A DNA stretch of 64,000 bases from Candidatus Acetatifactor stercoripullorum (GTDB taxonomy: Bacteria > Bacillota > Clostridia > Lachnospirales > Lachnospiraceae). The DNA lies in NCBI GenBank assembly GCA_019114005.1, contig DXGH01000012.1, positions 1-64,000 on the forward strand, in the 5' to 3' direction. The notes beneath the pieces were generated by a model, which was not told where the DNA came from, did no database searches, and was given only the letters and a program-made list of their open reading frames with translations. This document shows positions 1-8,757 of the stretch, piece by piece; position 1 is the stretch's first letter, and every line of letters starts with the position of its first letter. The translations under genes were made by a program, and so were the position numbers.

Positions 1-2
1 TG

Positions 3-71
3 TATCGTGTTGAGGGTAACGAATTAATATTATACAGAACCGGAACACATTCCGACTTGTTCGGTAAATAG
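3..71 (+). CDS. Partial RelE/YafQ-type toxin, C-terminal end only
   Basis: An open frame enters from the left edge and stops at the TAG at 69-71. Its last 22 residues read YRVEGNELILYRTG followed by THSDLFGK. The ELIL(x)RTG(S/T)HSDLF ending is the characteristic C-terminus of YafQ/RelE-superfamily mRNA interferases, which cut ribosome-bound mRNA and are held inactive by a small antitoxin encoded just upstream. Only the tail is visible, so whether the toxin is complete and has its antitoxin lies outside the window. The family call rests on this short tail. Confidence 0.6.
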   Translation, partial: YRVEGNELILYRTGTHSDLFGK

Positions 72-170
72 ACTTTTGACAGATTTAATTTAATATAAAG
101 GTGTGTGCCAGCCAGAAGCCTTGACCACATACAGCGGCCCTGTAACAGGCAGAACAAAGAGCAATGCAGG

Positions 171-221
171 CTCCAGTGTTAGCCGGTATCCACTCCGGTA
201 ATACTGGAGCTTTATTTTTTT
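171..221 (+). terminator. Rho-independent terminator
   Basis: CTCCAGT...CCGG (171-186) pairs with CCGG...ACTGGAG (194-209), with one G-U pair and one bulged G, and is followed by a T-rich run at 211-221. It would end transcription coming from the toxin fragment. The 100 bases between the toxin stop and this hairpin contain a TTGACA at about 76-81 but no convincing gene. Confidence 0.7.
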
Positions 222-246
222 GAGGCCGGATAGAGTTAAAGCACTG

Positions 247-1439
247 CTACTTCCTCGCAATGATAGAATCACCGGGAGTTATGAATGGAATTTTACCGCT
301 GGCGGTATACTCGATTCCCAGCTTTTCAAGCTCCACACAAAAAGCCTTCACATATTTGTCCGAAGGGAAATTTTGTTTGAAGTCCAGAAAAAAGAAATTT
401 CCGCAGCAGCTCATGTTGATGCCAAGACCGGTCGTTCCGGAGTTATAAAAGTGAATATCGGAGATATACTGCGCATTCTCACCAAAATTAAATTTCCCAA
501 GATAGCTGACAATGTATGTATTCAGCGACATTCCTTCAAAGAATGACATAATCTTTTGTTTTTCCTCATAGGAGCCCAGGCTGTCCAGCTTGTCTGAGAG
601 TCCTATCATGGCGTTGGCTTCCTTGCGGCAATAGTCAGTTTTTGAAGGTGTTTTGTGCATCCAGAGCATCCCACATATCGGCCGCAATATTGGCATTGAT
701 CGGCTTGTCGTATTCAGGGTACAGCTCTGTAATTGCACGGCTCATCAACAGCGCAAGCAAAATTACAGGAGTTGCGTTGTTCTTTTTACATACGCTCAGG
801 TACTGGACACTGGGAAGCCTGACCTCATAACGGTAATTTGTTCTCTCATCCACAGCCGCGTTTTCGGGAATTGCGAAAGCGTCACGGGAAAGATTGATAA
901 ATTCTTTGTTTTGGTCGAAATCGTATTGCTGCAGAAACGGATCGGCCGTCTCTCCCGGAAGCAGGGGGCTCCCGGCGAGGCGAACGCCTTCCGGCAGCGT
1001 TTTTTTGCCATATTTTAAATCGCAGTAGTAATAAATCAGTGTTTCTACAAAGGGCATAATGCCGCGCCCATCACACAGAGCATGGTGGAAGGAGATATAG
1101 ATCGAATACTCATAATAGGTGATATCGATCAAGTGATATCCGCAGCTGATGTGGCCAAGCCTTGCCAATTCCTTTGTCCTTCTCGACCAGCCTTGTGTTG
1201 AAATAGGGATACCGCTTCATGGCGGTCAGCAGCGCCTGATTCAGAAGGGAACCGGTCCCCTTTTTTTGAAAACGGATTTCGATGACCTCGCTCTCCATTC
1301 CATACTTTTTGTAAAGATAGCTCTGTCCGGAACGGACTTTTTCATTTTTTCCCTCCGGGGTTGAGCCTGATCGCCCAATCAGCATCTCTTTTTCGTTTCG
1401 TTTCATTGTATCGTAAAGATCGTGGAGCAGATTGCTCAT
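247..1439 (-). pseudogene. Disrupted condensation/alcohol-acetyltransferase-like gene
   Basis: Three minus-strand fragments in three different frames line up head to tail as one protein: N-terminal piece (down to about 1168), middle piece (1168-635) and C-terminal piece (about 650-247). The middle piece carries HHALCDGRG, matching the HHxxxDGxG active-site motif of condensation-domain and alcohol-acetyltransferase-like acyltransferases. At the first junction LVEKD runs directly into KELARLGH of the next frame; at the second QNTFKN stops and the C-terminal piece takes over. Family members are usually somewhat over 400 residues and the fragments total about 397 codons, so short deletions probably accompany both frame changes. 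The start is taken at the ATG at 1439, which follows GTGGGTG; an ATG at 1511 is also in frame. Sequencing error is an alternative for either junction but less likely for both. The gene should yield no functional enzyme. Confidence 0.75.
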
Positions 1440-1675
1440 ATTACATTCACCCACTTTGTCTGACAGATTTTTATGTTTGAAGGTCTTTCTGTACTCAGTA
1501 TACTGGCGCATTGTTTTGCAAGTTTAAAAAAATGTTTGAGATTTGTTAAACTGATTATTGAGAATATTATTCAGAAAAGAAAAAGGCGGTGCATTTTTGA
1601 GGACTGTCTGCTATAATAAAGTTGTATCAGTAATTGGAAAAATGCTGTCTGTCCCGGCGGACTTGGAGGTGCAGG

Positions 1676-1930
1676 ATGACAAGGACCATATTGCAGATTG
1701 ACGGAATGGCCTGCGGCATGTGCGAGGCTCATATAAATGATGCGGTGAGAAGGGCATTTCAGGTAAAAAAGGTTTCCTCCTCCCACAAGAAGGGACAGAC
1801 GGAGATTCTTTCGGAGGAACCTCTGGATGAAGAGAAGCTTAAGAAAACCATAGCGGCCACAGGATATCAGGTAGTTTCCCTGCAGGCCGGACCTTATGAG
1901 AAGAAGGGCTTTTCCTTTTTTAGCCGCTGA
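1676..1930 (+). CDS. CopZ-like heavy-metal-associated (HMA) protein
   Basis: An 84-residue protein with a single HMA fold. The metal-binding loop GMACGMC (residues 10-16) fits GMxCxxC of copper chaperones, where the two cysteines bind Cu(I). The start is the ATG at 1676 because GGAGGT lies 5 bases upstream at 1665-1670; a longer frame from 1634 has no such site. The C-terminal end KKGFSFFSR is basic. There is no copper ATPase or CsoR regulator next to it, so the metal and partner are inferred from the motif. A possible -10 (TATAAT, 1612-1617) lies upstream with no clear -35. Confidence 0.85.
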   Translation: MTRTILQIDGMACGMCEAHINDAVRRAFQVKKVSSSHKKGQTEILSEEPLDEEKLKKTIAATGYQVVSLQAGPYEKKGFSFFSR

Positions 1931-1966
1931 ATGATAACTGCTGAATCGAAAAAACGAATTTTCTGC

Positions 1967-1995
1967 TTGCATTTTTGGGTACGGCATGCTATACT
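1967..1995 (+). promoter_or_regulatory. SigA-type promoter for the DEAD-box helicase
   Basis: TTGCAT (1967-1972) and TATACT (1990-1995) are separated by 17 bases. Transcription would start near 2002, giving a leader of about 105 bases before the GTG start of the helicase. Confidence 0.7.
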
Positions 1996-2013
1996 TATAT
2001 GCAATGTTCAGAC

Positions 2014-2060
2014 AATGATTGGAGAGATCATTAACGAAAATGGATGATTTCTCTTTTTTT
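2014..2060 (+). promoter_or_regulatory. Attenuator-like leader with mutually exclusive hairpins
   Basis: GAGAGATCATT (2022-2032) pairs with the segment 2042-2053 and is followed by seven T (2054-2060), a classic intrinsic terminator inside the 5' leader. The same ATCATT (2027-2032) can instead pair with AATGAT (2014-2019), which would prevent terminator formation. The arrangement predicts premature termination versus read-through into the helicase gene. No ligand domain or leader peptide is visible, so the trigger (temperature, helicase level) is inference. Confidence 0.6.
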
Positions 2061-2107
2061 GTGTTCCTGCAAAAATGTATAGAAAAAGGAAGGATAAGGA
2101 GATTTCA

Positions 2108-3610
2108 GTGGATAATTTATTGGAAAATTTGTTGGACGAACGTATTTTGCGCGCTATCGATGAGATGGGATTTGAAAAACTTTCTCCCATTCAGGAGCAG
2201 GCAATTCCCAGCCTGCTGGCGGGAGAGGACATTATCGGACAGGCGCAGACAGGAACGGGAAAGACGGCTGCCTTTGGCATTCCCGCTATTCAGCGGATAG
2301 ATCCGGACCTGAAAAAACTGCAGACTTTGATTTTATGTCCTACCAGGGAGCTTGCCATTCAGGCGGCGGAGGAGCTGCGCAAAATTGCAAAGTATATGCA
2401 CGGCGTGAAAGTCCTTCCTGTCTATGGAGGCCAGGAGATCGGGAAGCAGATTTCCGGGCTTAAGGGAGTACAGATCATTGTAGGTACACCGGGGCGCGTG
2501 ATGGACCATATGCGGCGGCGCACCATAAAGCTGGACCATGTAAATATGGTGGTGCTGGATGAAGCGGACGAAATGCTGAATATGGGATTTAGAGAGGATA
2601 TGGAGCTGATTCTTGGACAGATTCCGGGAGAGCACCAGACGGCGCTGTTTTCCGCCACCATGCCAAAGCCCATTCTGGACATAACGGACCGCTTCCAGAA
2701 GAACGCAAAGCTGATCCGGGTGGCAGCCAAAGAGCTGACCATCCCCCTTGTGTCTCAGCGTTATTATAAAATTAAAAATTCGGACAAGGATGCGGCCTGC
2801 ATCCGTCTGCTGGAATACTACCAGCCTAAGCTGTGCCTGATTTTCTGCAATACCAAGCGGAAGGTGGACGAGCTCTCCGAGGTGCTGAAGCGCCAGGGCT
2901 ATCAGGCGGAGGGGCTGCATGGGGATATGTCCCAGTATCAGCGGGATGCGGTGATGAAGCGTTTCCGCAACGGAAGCACCAATATTTTGATTGCCACGGA
3001 CGTAGCAGCCAGAGGAATTGATGTGGACGACGTGGAGGCTGTAATTAATTACGATATTCCGCAGGACGTGGAGTATTACGTACACCGGATCGGAAGAACG
3101 GGACGTGCCGGAAGAACAGGGCGTTCCTTTACCCTGGCGGCGGGCCGGGAGGTTTACAAGATTCGGGAAATTGAAAGAGTATGCCGTACCACAGTGGAGG
3201 AAAGGAAGCTTCCGAGTACGGGCAAGGTGATGAAGGCCAAGGTGTTCAAGCTTTTAGAGCAGGCATGGGAGCTTCACGAGCATGAAGATATAGATTTGAT
3301 GAAGAAATATCTGCTGCACAAAATGGAGGAGGAAAACTGCGACGCCCTGGACCTGGCTGCTGTGCTGTTAAAGTATCAGGTGGGCGACAGAGGCCAGGAG
3401 ATAGCAGTGGATGAAGCAGAAAGCCGCCGCTTTGGAAAACGAAAGGGCGCCGGAGAGGACAGAAGAAAAGGAGCCCAAAGAGGCAGAGACAGGGATGCCG
3501 CAAGGAGAGATCAGGGCAGAAACGGCAGAAGAGGTGAGGAGCGAAGCAGAGGAAGAAGGGACGAGCGCAAGGGTCTTGGTTTTTCGTTCTCTAAACGGAA
3601 AAAAGCGTAG
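2108..3610 (+). CDS. DEAD-box ATP-dependent RNA helicase (CshA/DeaD type)
   Basis: A 500-residue RNA helicase that unwinds short duplexes in mRNA decay, ribosome assembly and cold adaptation. Motifs run in order: Q motif around F22/Q29, AQTGTGKT (46-53), PTRELA, GTPGRV, DEAD (151-154), SAT (182-184), then [11 protein letters not shown] and [11 protein letters not shown] in the second RecA-like domain. The last about 80 residues are a highly basic R/G/K/D-rich tail likely to bind RNA. The start is taken at GTG 2108 because GGATAAGGAG ends 6 bases upstream; an ATG at 2075 has no ribosome binding site. It is preceded by its own promoter and an attenuator-like leader. It is not DbpA, since that C-terminal domain is not recognisable. 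Confidence 0.93.
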   Translation: MDNLLENLLDERILRAIDEMGFEKLSPIQEQAIPSLLAGEDIIGQAQTGTGKTAAFGIPAIQRIDPDLKKLQTLILCPTRELAIQAAEELRKIAKYMHGVKVLPVYGGQEIGKQISGLKGVQIIVGTPGRVMDHMRRRTIKLDHVNMVVLDEADEMLNMGFREDMELILGQIPGEHQTALFSATMPKPILDITDRFQKNAKLIRVAAKELTIPLVSQRYYKIKNSDKDAACIRLLEYYQPKLCLIFCNTKRKVDELSEVLKRQGYQAEGLHGDMSQYQRDAVMKRFRNGSTNILIATDVAARGIDVDDVEAVINYDIPQDVEYYVHRIGRTGRAGRTGRSFTLAAGREVYKIREIERVCRTTVEERKLPSTGKVMKAKVFKLLEQAWELHEHEDIDLMKKYLLHKMEEENCDALDLAAVLLKYQVGDRGQEIAVDEAESRRFGKRKGAGEDRRKGAQRGRDRDAARRDQGRNGRRGEERSRGRRDERKGLGFSFSKRKKA

Positions 3611-3621
3611 AAAAGGAGGAT

Positions 3622-3723
3622 AATGTGAAAAATCACACTGATGTGCTGATTTTTCACATTGCTATTTGTTTCCGAGCGAAAACAAATAGCTCTTATGGCA
3701 GACGCAAATTTGATATTTGCGTC
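3622..3723 (+). repeat. Three consecutive perfect hairpins upstream of ispF
   Basis: Between the helicase stop and ispF lie three back-to-back inverted repeats: 3622-3635 with 3647-3660 (14 bp), 3661-3671 with 3680-3690 (11 bp) and 3701-3709 with 3715-3723 (9 bp). None is followed by a proper T-run, so they do not look like terminators. They precede the SD-containing leader at 3721-3759 and may be part of the same dispersed repeat. Confidence 0.75.
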
Positions 3724-3759
3724 GCCTCTTCGCGACAAGTCGCTCAGAAAAGAGGTATT
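3721..3759 (+). promoter_or_regulatory. Repeated leader element carrying the ispF ribosome binding site
   Basis: This 39-nt segment recurs with three or four mismatches on the opposite strand at 38635-38673, directly in front of the DAHP synthase gene. In both cases it ends AGGTATT and the start codon follows after three bases. Within it CCTCTT (3725-3730) can pair with AAGAGG (3750-3755), enclosing GCGAC-aa-GTCGC, so the Shine-Dalgarno bases would be held in a hairpin. See findings. Confidence 0.7.
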
Positions 3760-3762
3760 CAT

Positions 3763-4299
3763 ATGAGAATTGGAACGGGCTATGACGTGCACAGGCTTAC
3801 AAAGGACAGAGACCTTATCATTGGAGGGGTAAAGATTCCCTGGGAAAAGGGACTGCTTGGACATTCGGATGCGGATGTATTGCTGCATGCCGTCATGGAT
3901 GCGCTGCTGGGTGCAGCTGCGCTGGGTGACATTGGCAGTCATTTCCCGGACACGGACCCGGCCTATAAGGGGATTTCTTCCATAAAGCTTTTGGAAAAGG
4001 TGGGAGCGCTGCTGACAGAGCATCATTTTCTTGTGGAAAATATAGACGCCACCATTATTGCCCAGGCGCCTAAAATGCGCCCTTATATTGACGCCATGCG
4101 GGAAAACATCGCAGGAGCGCTGGGGCTTTCCCTCTCCCAGGTAAATGTAAAGGCCACCACGGAGGAGGGCCTTGGCTTTACGGGACAGGGAGAAGGAATT
4201 TCCGCCCAGGCCGTGTGTATGCTCACCAGCCCCTATGACCTGACGGCAAGAGAGCCCTCAGGGGGATGTGAGGGCTGCAGCGGCTGCAAAAGAGTCTGA
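3763..4299 (+). CDS. ispF: 2-C-methyl-D-erythritol 2,4-cyclodiphosphate synthase
   Basis: This enzyme closes CDP-ME 2-phosphate to the cyclodiphosphate in the MEP isoprenoid pathway; uppS and dxr of the same pathway lie 42-45 kb away in this window. The protein is 178 residues with the metal ligands D8, H10 and H42 and the LLGHSDADV segment. ATG 3763 is chosen because it follows AGAGGT and begins [10 protein letters not shown], the usual N-terminus; an open frame extends 46 codons upstream but translates the hairpin region. It has a tail of about 20 residues beyond the usual end, with cysteines in CEGCSGC, that is not typical of the family. ispD is not adjacent. Confidence 0.95.
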   Translation: MRIGTGYDVHRLTKDRDLIIGGVKIPWEKGLLGHSDADVLLHAVMDALLGAAALGDIGSHFPDTDPAYKGISSIKLLEKVGALLTEHHFLVENIDATIIAQAPKMRPYIDAMRENIAGALGLSLSQVNVKATTEEGLGFTGQGEGISAQAVCMLTSPYDLTAREPSGGCEGCSGCKRV

Positions 4300-4346
4300 G
4301 AAGCCTTAAAAGCGGATTTCACGAAAGCGGGAAGGAAGGTGCTTTT

Positions 4347-5684
4347 ATGAACCATTCTTCAAATATGGAGCAGATGTCTCTCTTTGACAATCGGAATGAG
4401 ACTACGCCTCTGGCAAGCAGGCTGCGCCCAAAAACCCTGGAGCATTTTGTGGGGCAGGAGCATCTGCTGGGAGAGGGAAAAATGCTGCGACAGCTCATTG
4501 AGAGAGACCAGATTTCTTCCATGATCTTCTGGGGGCCGCCGGGCGTGGGAAAGACTACCCTTGCCAGCATTATTGCGGGAAAAACCCGCTCCAATTTCAT
4601 AAATTTCAGTGCGGTGACAAGCGGAATCAAGGAAATCAAAGAGGTGATGGCCCAGGCGGAGCAGAATCGGTTTCTGGGAGTGCGTACCCTGCTGTTTGTG
4701 GATGAAATCCATCGGTTCAACAAGGCCCAGCAGGACGCTTTTCTGCCTTTTGTGGAGAAGGGAAGCATTGTGCTGATCGGAGCCACCACAGAGAATCCTT
4801 CCTTTGAGATCAACGGGGCGCTTTTGTCCAGGTGCAGGGTCTTTGTGCTAAAGCCGCTGACAAAGGAGAACCTTACCGAATTACTGCATCATGCCCTTGC
4901 GGCCAAAGAGGGCTTTGGAGAGCAAAATATAACCATCACAGAAAGACAGCTTGAAGCCATTGCGGCTTTTGCGGACGGGGATGCCAGGACAGCGTTAAAT
5001 ATCCTGGAGATGGCTGTGCTGAACGGCGAAATTTTATCAGAGGGCGCGATTCGTGTTACCGACGAGGAGCTGGAGCAGTGCATCAGCCGGAAATCCCTTC
5101 TCTATGACAAGGCGGGGGAGGAGCATTACAATCTGATTTCCGCTCTTCACAAGTCTATGCGAAACAGCGATCCGGATGCGGCCCTCTATTGGATGTACAG
5201 AATGCTGGACGGAGGGGAAAATCCCCTGTACATTGCAAGACGCCTGATTCGTTTTGCCAGCGAGGACATCGGCATGGCGGATTCCCAGGCTCTCATTGTG
5301 GCAGTGGCGGCATATCAGGCCTGTCATTTTTTGGGGATGCCGGAATGCGACGTGCATCTGGCCCACGCGGTTACTTATCTGTCCATGGCGCCAAAGTCCA
5401 ATGCCATGCTGCAGGCTGTGGAGACATGCAGAAGGGATATGAAGGAAAAGCGGGCCGAGCCGGTTCCCCTGCAGCTTCGCAATGCCCCCACCAAGCTGAT
5501 GAAAAGCCTTCACTATGGAGAAAATTATGAGTATGCCCATAATGCGAAAGAAAAGCTTACCCGCATGGAATGTCTGCCTGAGTCCATGAAGGGCACAAGA
5601 TATTATCATCCAACGGAACAGGGCGCGGAAAAGCAGGTGAAGGAGCGGCTTCTTAAAATCAAGGCGTGGAAGGAAGAACGCTAA
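4347..5684 (+). CDS. rarA: Replication-associated recombination protein A (AAA+ ATPase)
   Basis: A 445-residue AAA+ ATPase related to clamp-loader subunits and to human WRNIP1; it acts at stalled replication forks. It shows GPPGVGKTT (Walker A), LLFVDEIHRFNK (Walker B with the family's conserved IHRFNK), sensor GATTENPSFE, and the RarA-type C-terminal tetramerisation region including YHPTEQG near the end. The N-terminal MEQMSLFD may be a short clamp- or SSB-interacting peptide, which is inference. The start ATG follows GGAAGG. It lies between ispF and the T-box of the cysteine operon. Confidence 0.94.
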   Translation: MNHSSNMEQMSLFDNRNETTPLASRLRPKTLEHFVGQEHLLGEGKMLRQLIERDQISSMIFWGPPGVGKTTLASIIAGKTRSNFINFSAVTSGIKEIKEVMAQAEQNRFLGVRTLLFVDEIHRFNKAQQDAFLPFVEKGSIVLIGATTENPSFEINGALLSRCRVFVLKPLTKENLTELLHHALAAKEGFGEQNITITERQLEAIAAFADGDARTALNILEMAVLNGEILSEGAIRVTDEELEQCISRKSLLYDKAGEEHYNLISALHKSMRNSDPDAALYWMYRMLDGGENPLYIARRLIRFASEDIGMADSQALIVAVAAYQACHFLGMPECDVHLAHAVTYLSMAPKSNAMLQAVETCRRDMKEKRAEPVPLQLRNAPTKLMKSLHYGENYEYAHNAKEKLTRMECLPESMKGTRYYHPTEQGAEKQVKERLLKIKAWKEER

Positions 5685-5691
5685 AATTTAG

Positions 5692-5720
5692 TTGACAAAT
5701 TCAGGCTGATTGCATATTCT
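5692..5720 (+). promoter_or_regulatory. SigA-type promoter of the cysE-cysS operon
   Basis: TTGACA (5692-5697) and TATTCT (5715-5720) are 17 bases apart, just after the rarA stop codon. Transcripts would begin near 5727 and run into the T-box leader. Confidence 0.8.
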
Positions 5721-5775
5721 GTTTATTAGAAAGCTTACCAGAAATTTATAATAAAAATTTATAATAAAAAATAGG

Positions 5776-6050
5776 AAAAGGGCTGTGAGCGAAAAGAGTA
5801 CTTTTCCGGTACTGCAAAAGAGAGAGGCCGTCGCTGGCTGAAAGCGGCTTTGGCAGGAGGGGAAGGAAGTGCATTCGTGAGCCGGTCCGGGGAGAGCCGT
5901 CTGGCAGGTATCCGGGCCCGTAAGCGTGCGTTAAACGAAAAGAGAGAGGGACAGCCCGGTTTTTGACCGGGAGCTGTCCTTAAACAGAGTGGAACCGCGG
6001 ATAAATTCGTCTCTGGTGTGAGGATACACCGGGATTTATCCGCGGTTTTT
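5776..6050 (+). promoter_or_regulatory. T-box riboswitch, cysteine specifier
   Basis: The leader contains the T-box sequence AGAGTGGAACCGCGG at 5986-6000. It is followed by a terminator in which 5995-6006 pairs with 6034-6045 ahead of five T (6046-6050). A strong stem III (GGACAG...CTGTCC, about 5949-5979) precedes it. In the specifier region GAAGGAAG-TGC-ATTCG the codon TGC (5870-5872) reads cysteine, matching the downstream cysE and cysS. Uncharged tRNA-Cys would pair with the specifier and the T-box bulge and stabilise the antiterminator. The specifier assignment is from sequence context, not a fold calculation. Confidence 0.93.
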
Positions 6051-6136
6051 GCATATTACGGCCCAAGGGAGGGGTTTGTGCCTGCGCTGCCGCAAACCCG
6101 GGATGGGCGGAGTGCGGCGCAGAAACGAGGAGAAAT

Positions 6137-6871
6137 ATGGGGATCATTGCAAACATAAAAGAGGAAATCCGGATTATACGAGAGAGAGATCCGGCAATCC
6201 ACTCCTCTATGGAGGTATTTTTGTATCCCAGCTTTAAGGTGATGATGCACTATCGGCTGGCGCATAAATTGTATAGGAAGAAGCATTTTTTTCTGGCCAG
6301 ATATATCTCCCAGAGAGGAGTGCGAAAGACCGGGATTGAGATTCATCCGGGGGCTGAGATTGGTAAGGGATTTTTTATTGATCACGGAAATGGAGTGATT
6401 ATCGGCGAGACCACCGTGATCGGCGACAATGTGACGCTGTACCAGGGAGTGACGCTGGGCGGAACTGGTAAGGAGCACGGCAAGCGCCATCCCACTGTAG
6501 GCAATAATGTCATGATCAGCGCGGGAGCCAAGGTGCTGGGTTCCTTCACCATAGGGGATAATTCCAAGATAGGGGCGGGCAGCGTGGTTTTAAGCGAGGT
6601 TCCCCCCAATTCCACAGTGGTGGGGGTTCCGGGACGAGTGGTGAAGCGCAATAACATGGCACTTCCCCAGGAGACCATGAACCAGACGGACCTGCCGGAC
6701 CCTGTGCGGGAGGATATTGCCAATCTGCAGATGGCAAATTCCCAGCTGACCAACCGTCTGCTAGATTTGGAGGCGGAGATAAAGCTGCTGCGAAAAAGAC
6801 TGCAAAAGGACCAGGAAGAGAAAACGGATCAGAAAGCGGAGGAAAAGAAGAATGAGCATGAAAATCTATAA
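6137..6871 (+). CDS. cysE: Serine O-acetyltransferase
   Basis: It transfers an acetyl group from acetyl-CoA to L-serine, giving O-acetylserine for cysteine synthase. The 244-residue protein has an alpha-helical N-terminus and a left-handed beta-helix of hexapeptide repeats from about residue 70 (HPGAEIGKGFFIDH, GVTLGGTGKEHGKRHP, VVGVPGRVV). The last 40 residues are a charged, probably coiled tail longer than in many homologues. The ATG follows AGGAGA. It is the first gene after the cysteine T-box and overlaps cysS by 20 bases, so both respond to tRNA-Cys charging. Confidence 0.95.
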   Translation: MGIIANIKEEIRIIRERDPAIHSSMEVFLYPSFKVMMHYRLAHKLYRKKHFFLARYISQRGVRKTGIEIHPGAEIGKGFFIDHGNGVIIGETTVIGDNVTLYQGVTLGGTGKEHGKRHPTVGNNVMISAGAKVLGSFTIGDNSKIGAGSVVLSEVPPNSTVVGVPGRVVKRNNMALPQETMNQTDLPDPVREDIANLQMANSQLTNRLLDLEAEIKLLRKRLQKDQEEKTDQKAEEKKNEHENL

Positions 6872-8267
6872 TACGCTGACAAAGAAGAAAGAAGAATTTG
6901 TTCCCATAGAACCGGGCAGGGTGAGGATGTATGTGTGCGGCCCCACGGTTTACAATCTGATTCACATTGGAAATGCACGTCCCATGATTGTATTTGATAC
7001 GGTGCGCAGATATATGGAATATAAGGGATATGAGGTAAATTACGTGTCCAACTTTACGGATGTGGATGATAAAATCATCAAAAAGGCCATCGAAGAGGGT
7101 GTGGACGCAGATGTGATTTCCAAGCGGTATATTGAAGAATGCAAAAAGGATATGGAGGCCATGAATGTAAAGCCGGCCACCACCCATCCCTTAGCCACCC
7201 AGGAAATTGGAGGCATGCTTGAGATGATCGAAAAGCTTATTGAGACGGGGCATGCCTACAGGGCAGAGGATGGCACCGTGTATTACCGCACCAGAAGCTT
7301 TCGGGATTATGGAAAGCTTTCCCACAAAAATCTGGATGACCTGCGGGGGGGGAACAGAACTCTTTTGGTGTCCGGGGAGGATCAAAAGGAGGATCCCCTG
7401 GATTTTGTGCTCTGGAAACCGAAAAAGGAGGGAGAGCCTTACTGGGAGTCTCCCTGGTGCCAGGGACGACCCGGCTGGCATATTGAGTGCTCTGTTATGA
7501 GCAAAAAGTATCTTGGGGATGAAATTGATATTCATGCGGGCGGGGAGGATCTGGTATTTCCTCATCATGAAAACGAAATTGCCCAGTCCGAGGCGGCCAA
7601 TGAAAAGACCTTTGCCAGATATTGGATGCACAATGCTTTTTTGAACATTGACAACCGCAAAATGTCAAAATCCCTGGGAAATTTCTTTACGGTGAGAGAG
7701 GTGGGAGAGAAGTATGACCTGCAGGTGCTTCGGTTTTTCATGCTTTCCGCTCATTACAGGAGTCCCTTGAATTTCAGTGCGGAGCTGATGGAGGCGGCAA
7801 AAAACGGTTATGAGAGAATTGTGACCAGCGTGGATAATCTGCGCTTTTTGCTGGAAAACGCTGCTAAAGAGGAGGCCAGTGAAGAGGAGGCCGCTCTTTT
7901 GAAGGAGGCCCAGGGGTTTGCGCTGAAATTTGAGGAGGCCATGGATGATGATTTCAATACGGCGGATGCCCTTTCCGCTATATTTGAGCTGGTAAAATTT
8001 GCAAATACCTGGGCGTCCGATGGAAGCAGCCGGGCGTTTCTGTCCGGGCTTAAGGAGGAAATCGAGCAGCTTTCTGATATCTGCGGCCTTATGGTGAACC
8101 GAAAGACACAAATGCTGGAGGAGGACGTGGAGCGGCTGATTCAGGAACGCCAGGCGGCAAGAAAGGCCAAAGACTTTCAAAGAGCGGACGAGATTCGGGA
8201 AATGCTGCTGGAAAAGGGGATTATCCTGGAGGATACACGAGAGGGCGTAAAATGGAAGAGAGCGTAA
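6852..8267 (+). CDS. cysS: Cysteinyl-tRNA synthetase
   Basis: A class I synthetase that activates cysteine with ATP and charges tRNA-Cys. The 471-residue protein contains [10 protein letters not shown] with the first zinc cysteine, HIGNARP (HIGH motif), a second cluster [10 protein letters not shown] with later H and E zinc ligands ([15 protein letters not shown]), and KMSKS at about 270. The start ATG 6852 is preceded by GGAGG at good distance and lies inside the end of cysE; an ATG two codons later is the alternative. Its 3' end overlaps mrnC, so the products are translationally coupled. Confidence 0.97.
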   Translation: MSMKIYNTLTKKKEEFVPIEPGRVRMYVCGPTVYNLIHIGNARPMIVFDTVRRYMEYKGYEVNYVSNFTDVDDKIIKKAIEEGVDADVISKRYIEECKKDMEAMNVKPATTHPLATQEIGGMLEMIEKLIETGHAYRAEDGTVYYRTRSFRDYGKLSHKNLDDLRGGNRTLLVSGEDQKEDPLDFVLWKPKKEGEPYWESPWCQGRPGWHIECSVMSKKYLGDEIDIHAGGEDLVFPHHENEIAQSEAANEKTFARYWMHNAFLNIDNRKMSKSLGNFFTVREVGEKYDLQVLRFFMLSAHYRSPLNFSAELMEAAKNGYERIVTSVDNLRFLLENAAKEEASEEEAALLKEAQGFALKFEEAMDDDFNTADALSAIFELVKFANTWASDGSSRAFLSGLKEEIEQLSDICGLMVNRKTQMLEEDVERLIQERQAARKAKDFQRADEIREMLLEKGIILEDTREGVKWKRA

Positions 8268-8695
8268 ATCTGCTGGGACAAATCAAGAAGCTTTTTGCGT
8301 GCGCGGATCAGGATATCAGGACCTATTCGCCTTTGGCGCTGGCCTATATGGGAGATGCGGTGTATGATCTGGTCATCCGCACTGTAGTGGTGGAGCGGGC
8401 CAACCGCTCTGCCAACCAGCTGCACAGAGACGCTGTCAAATATGTAAAGGCCAAGGCGCAGGCCGAGATAATACAGGCGCTGCTGCCGGAGCTGACCGAG
8501 GAGGAGGCGGCGGTGTACAGAAGGGGCAGAAATGCAAAGCCCCACACCACGGCAAAGAATGCAACTCTGGCAGAGTATAAGACGGCCACAGGCTTTGAGG
8601 CGCTTATGGGATATCTGTACCTGACGGACAGGCAGGAGAGGATGCTGGCTTTGATCCACAGGGGAATTGCCCTTGCAGGATTGGATACACTGTAG
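8252..8695 (+). CDS. mrnC: Mini-ribonuclease III
   Basis: A 147-residue protein consisting of the RNase III catalytic domain without a double-stranded RNA binding domain. It trims 23S rRNA precursor ends in Firmicutes. MGDAVYDL (33-40) carries the first catalytic acidic patch, and GFEALMGYLYL supplies the second conserved acidic residue. The motif RRGRNAK in the middle is typical of the mini-III family. Its start lies 16 bases inside cysS, as in the B. subtilis operon. Confidence 0.94.
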   Translation: MEESVNLLGQIKKLFACADQDIRTYSPLALAYMGDAVYDLVIRTVVVERANRSANQLHRDAVKYVKAKAQAEIIQALLPELTEEEAAVYRRGRNAKPHTTAKNATLAEYKTATGFEALMGYLYLTDRQERMLALIHRGIALAGLDTL

Positions 8696-8757
8696 AGACT
8701 GTGGGGAAAGCGCCGGAAAAAGAGAGGAAAGGCAAAGGAGAGAAAGGAAAGAGAACT

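Noticed and set aside
3625..3762. 46-codon N-terminal extension of IspF
   Set aside because: These codons translate three hairpins and the SD element; the real family N-terminus begins at ATG 3763.
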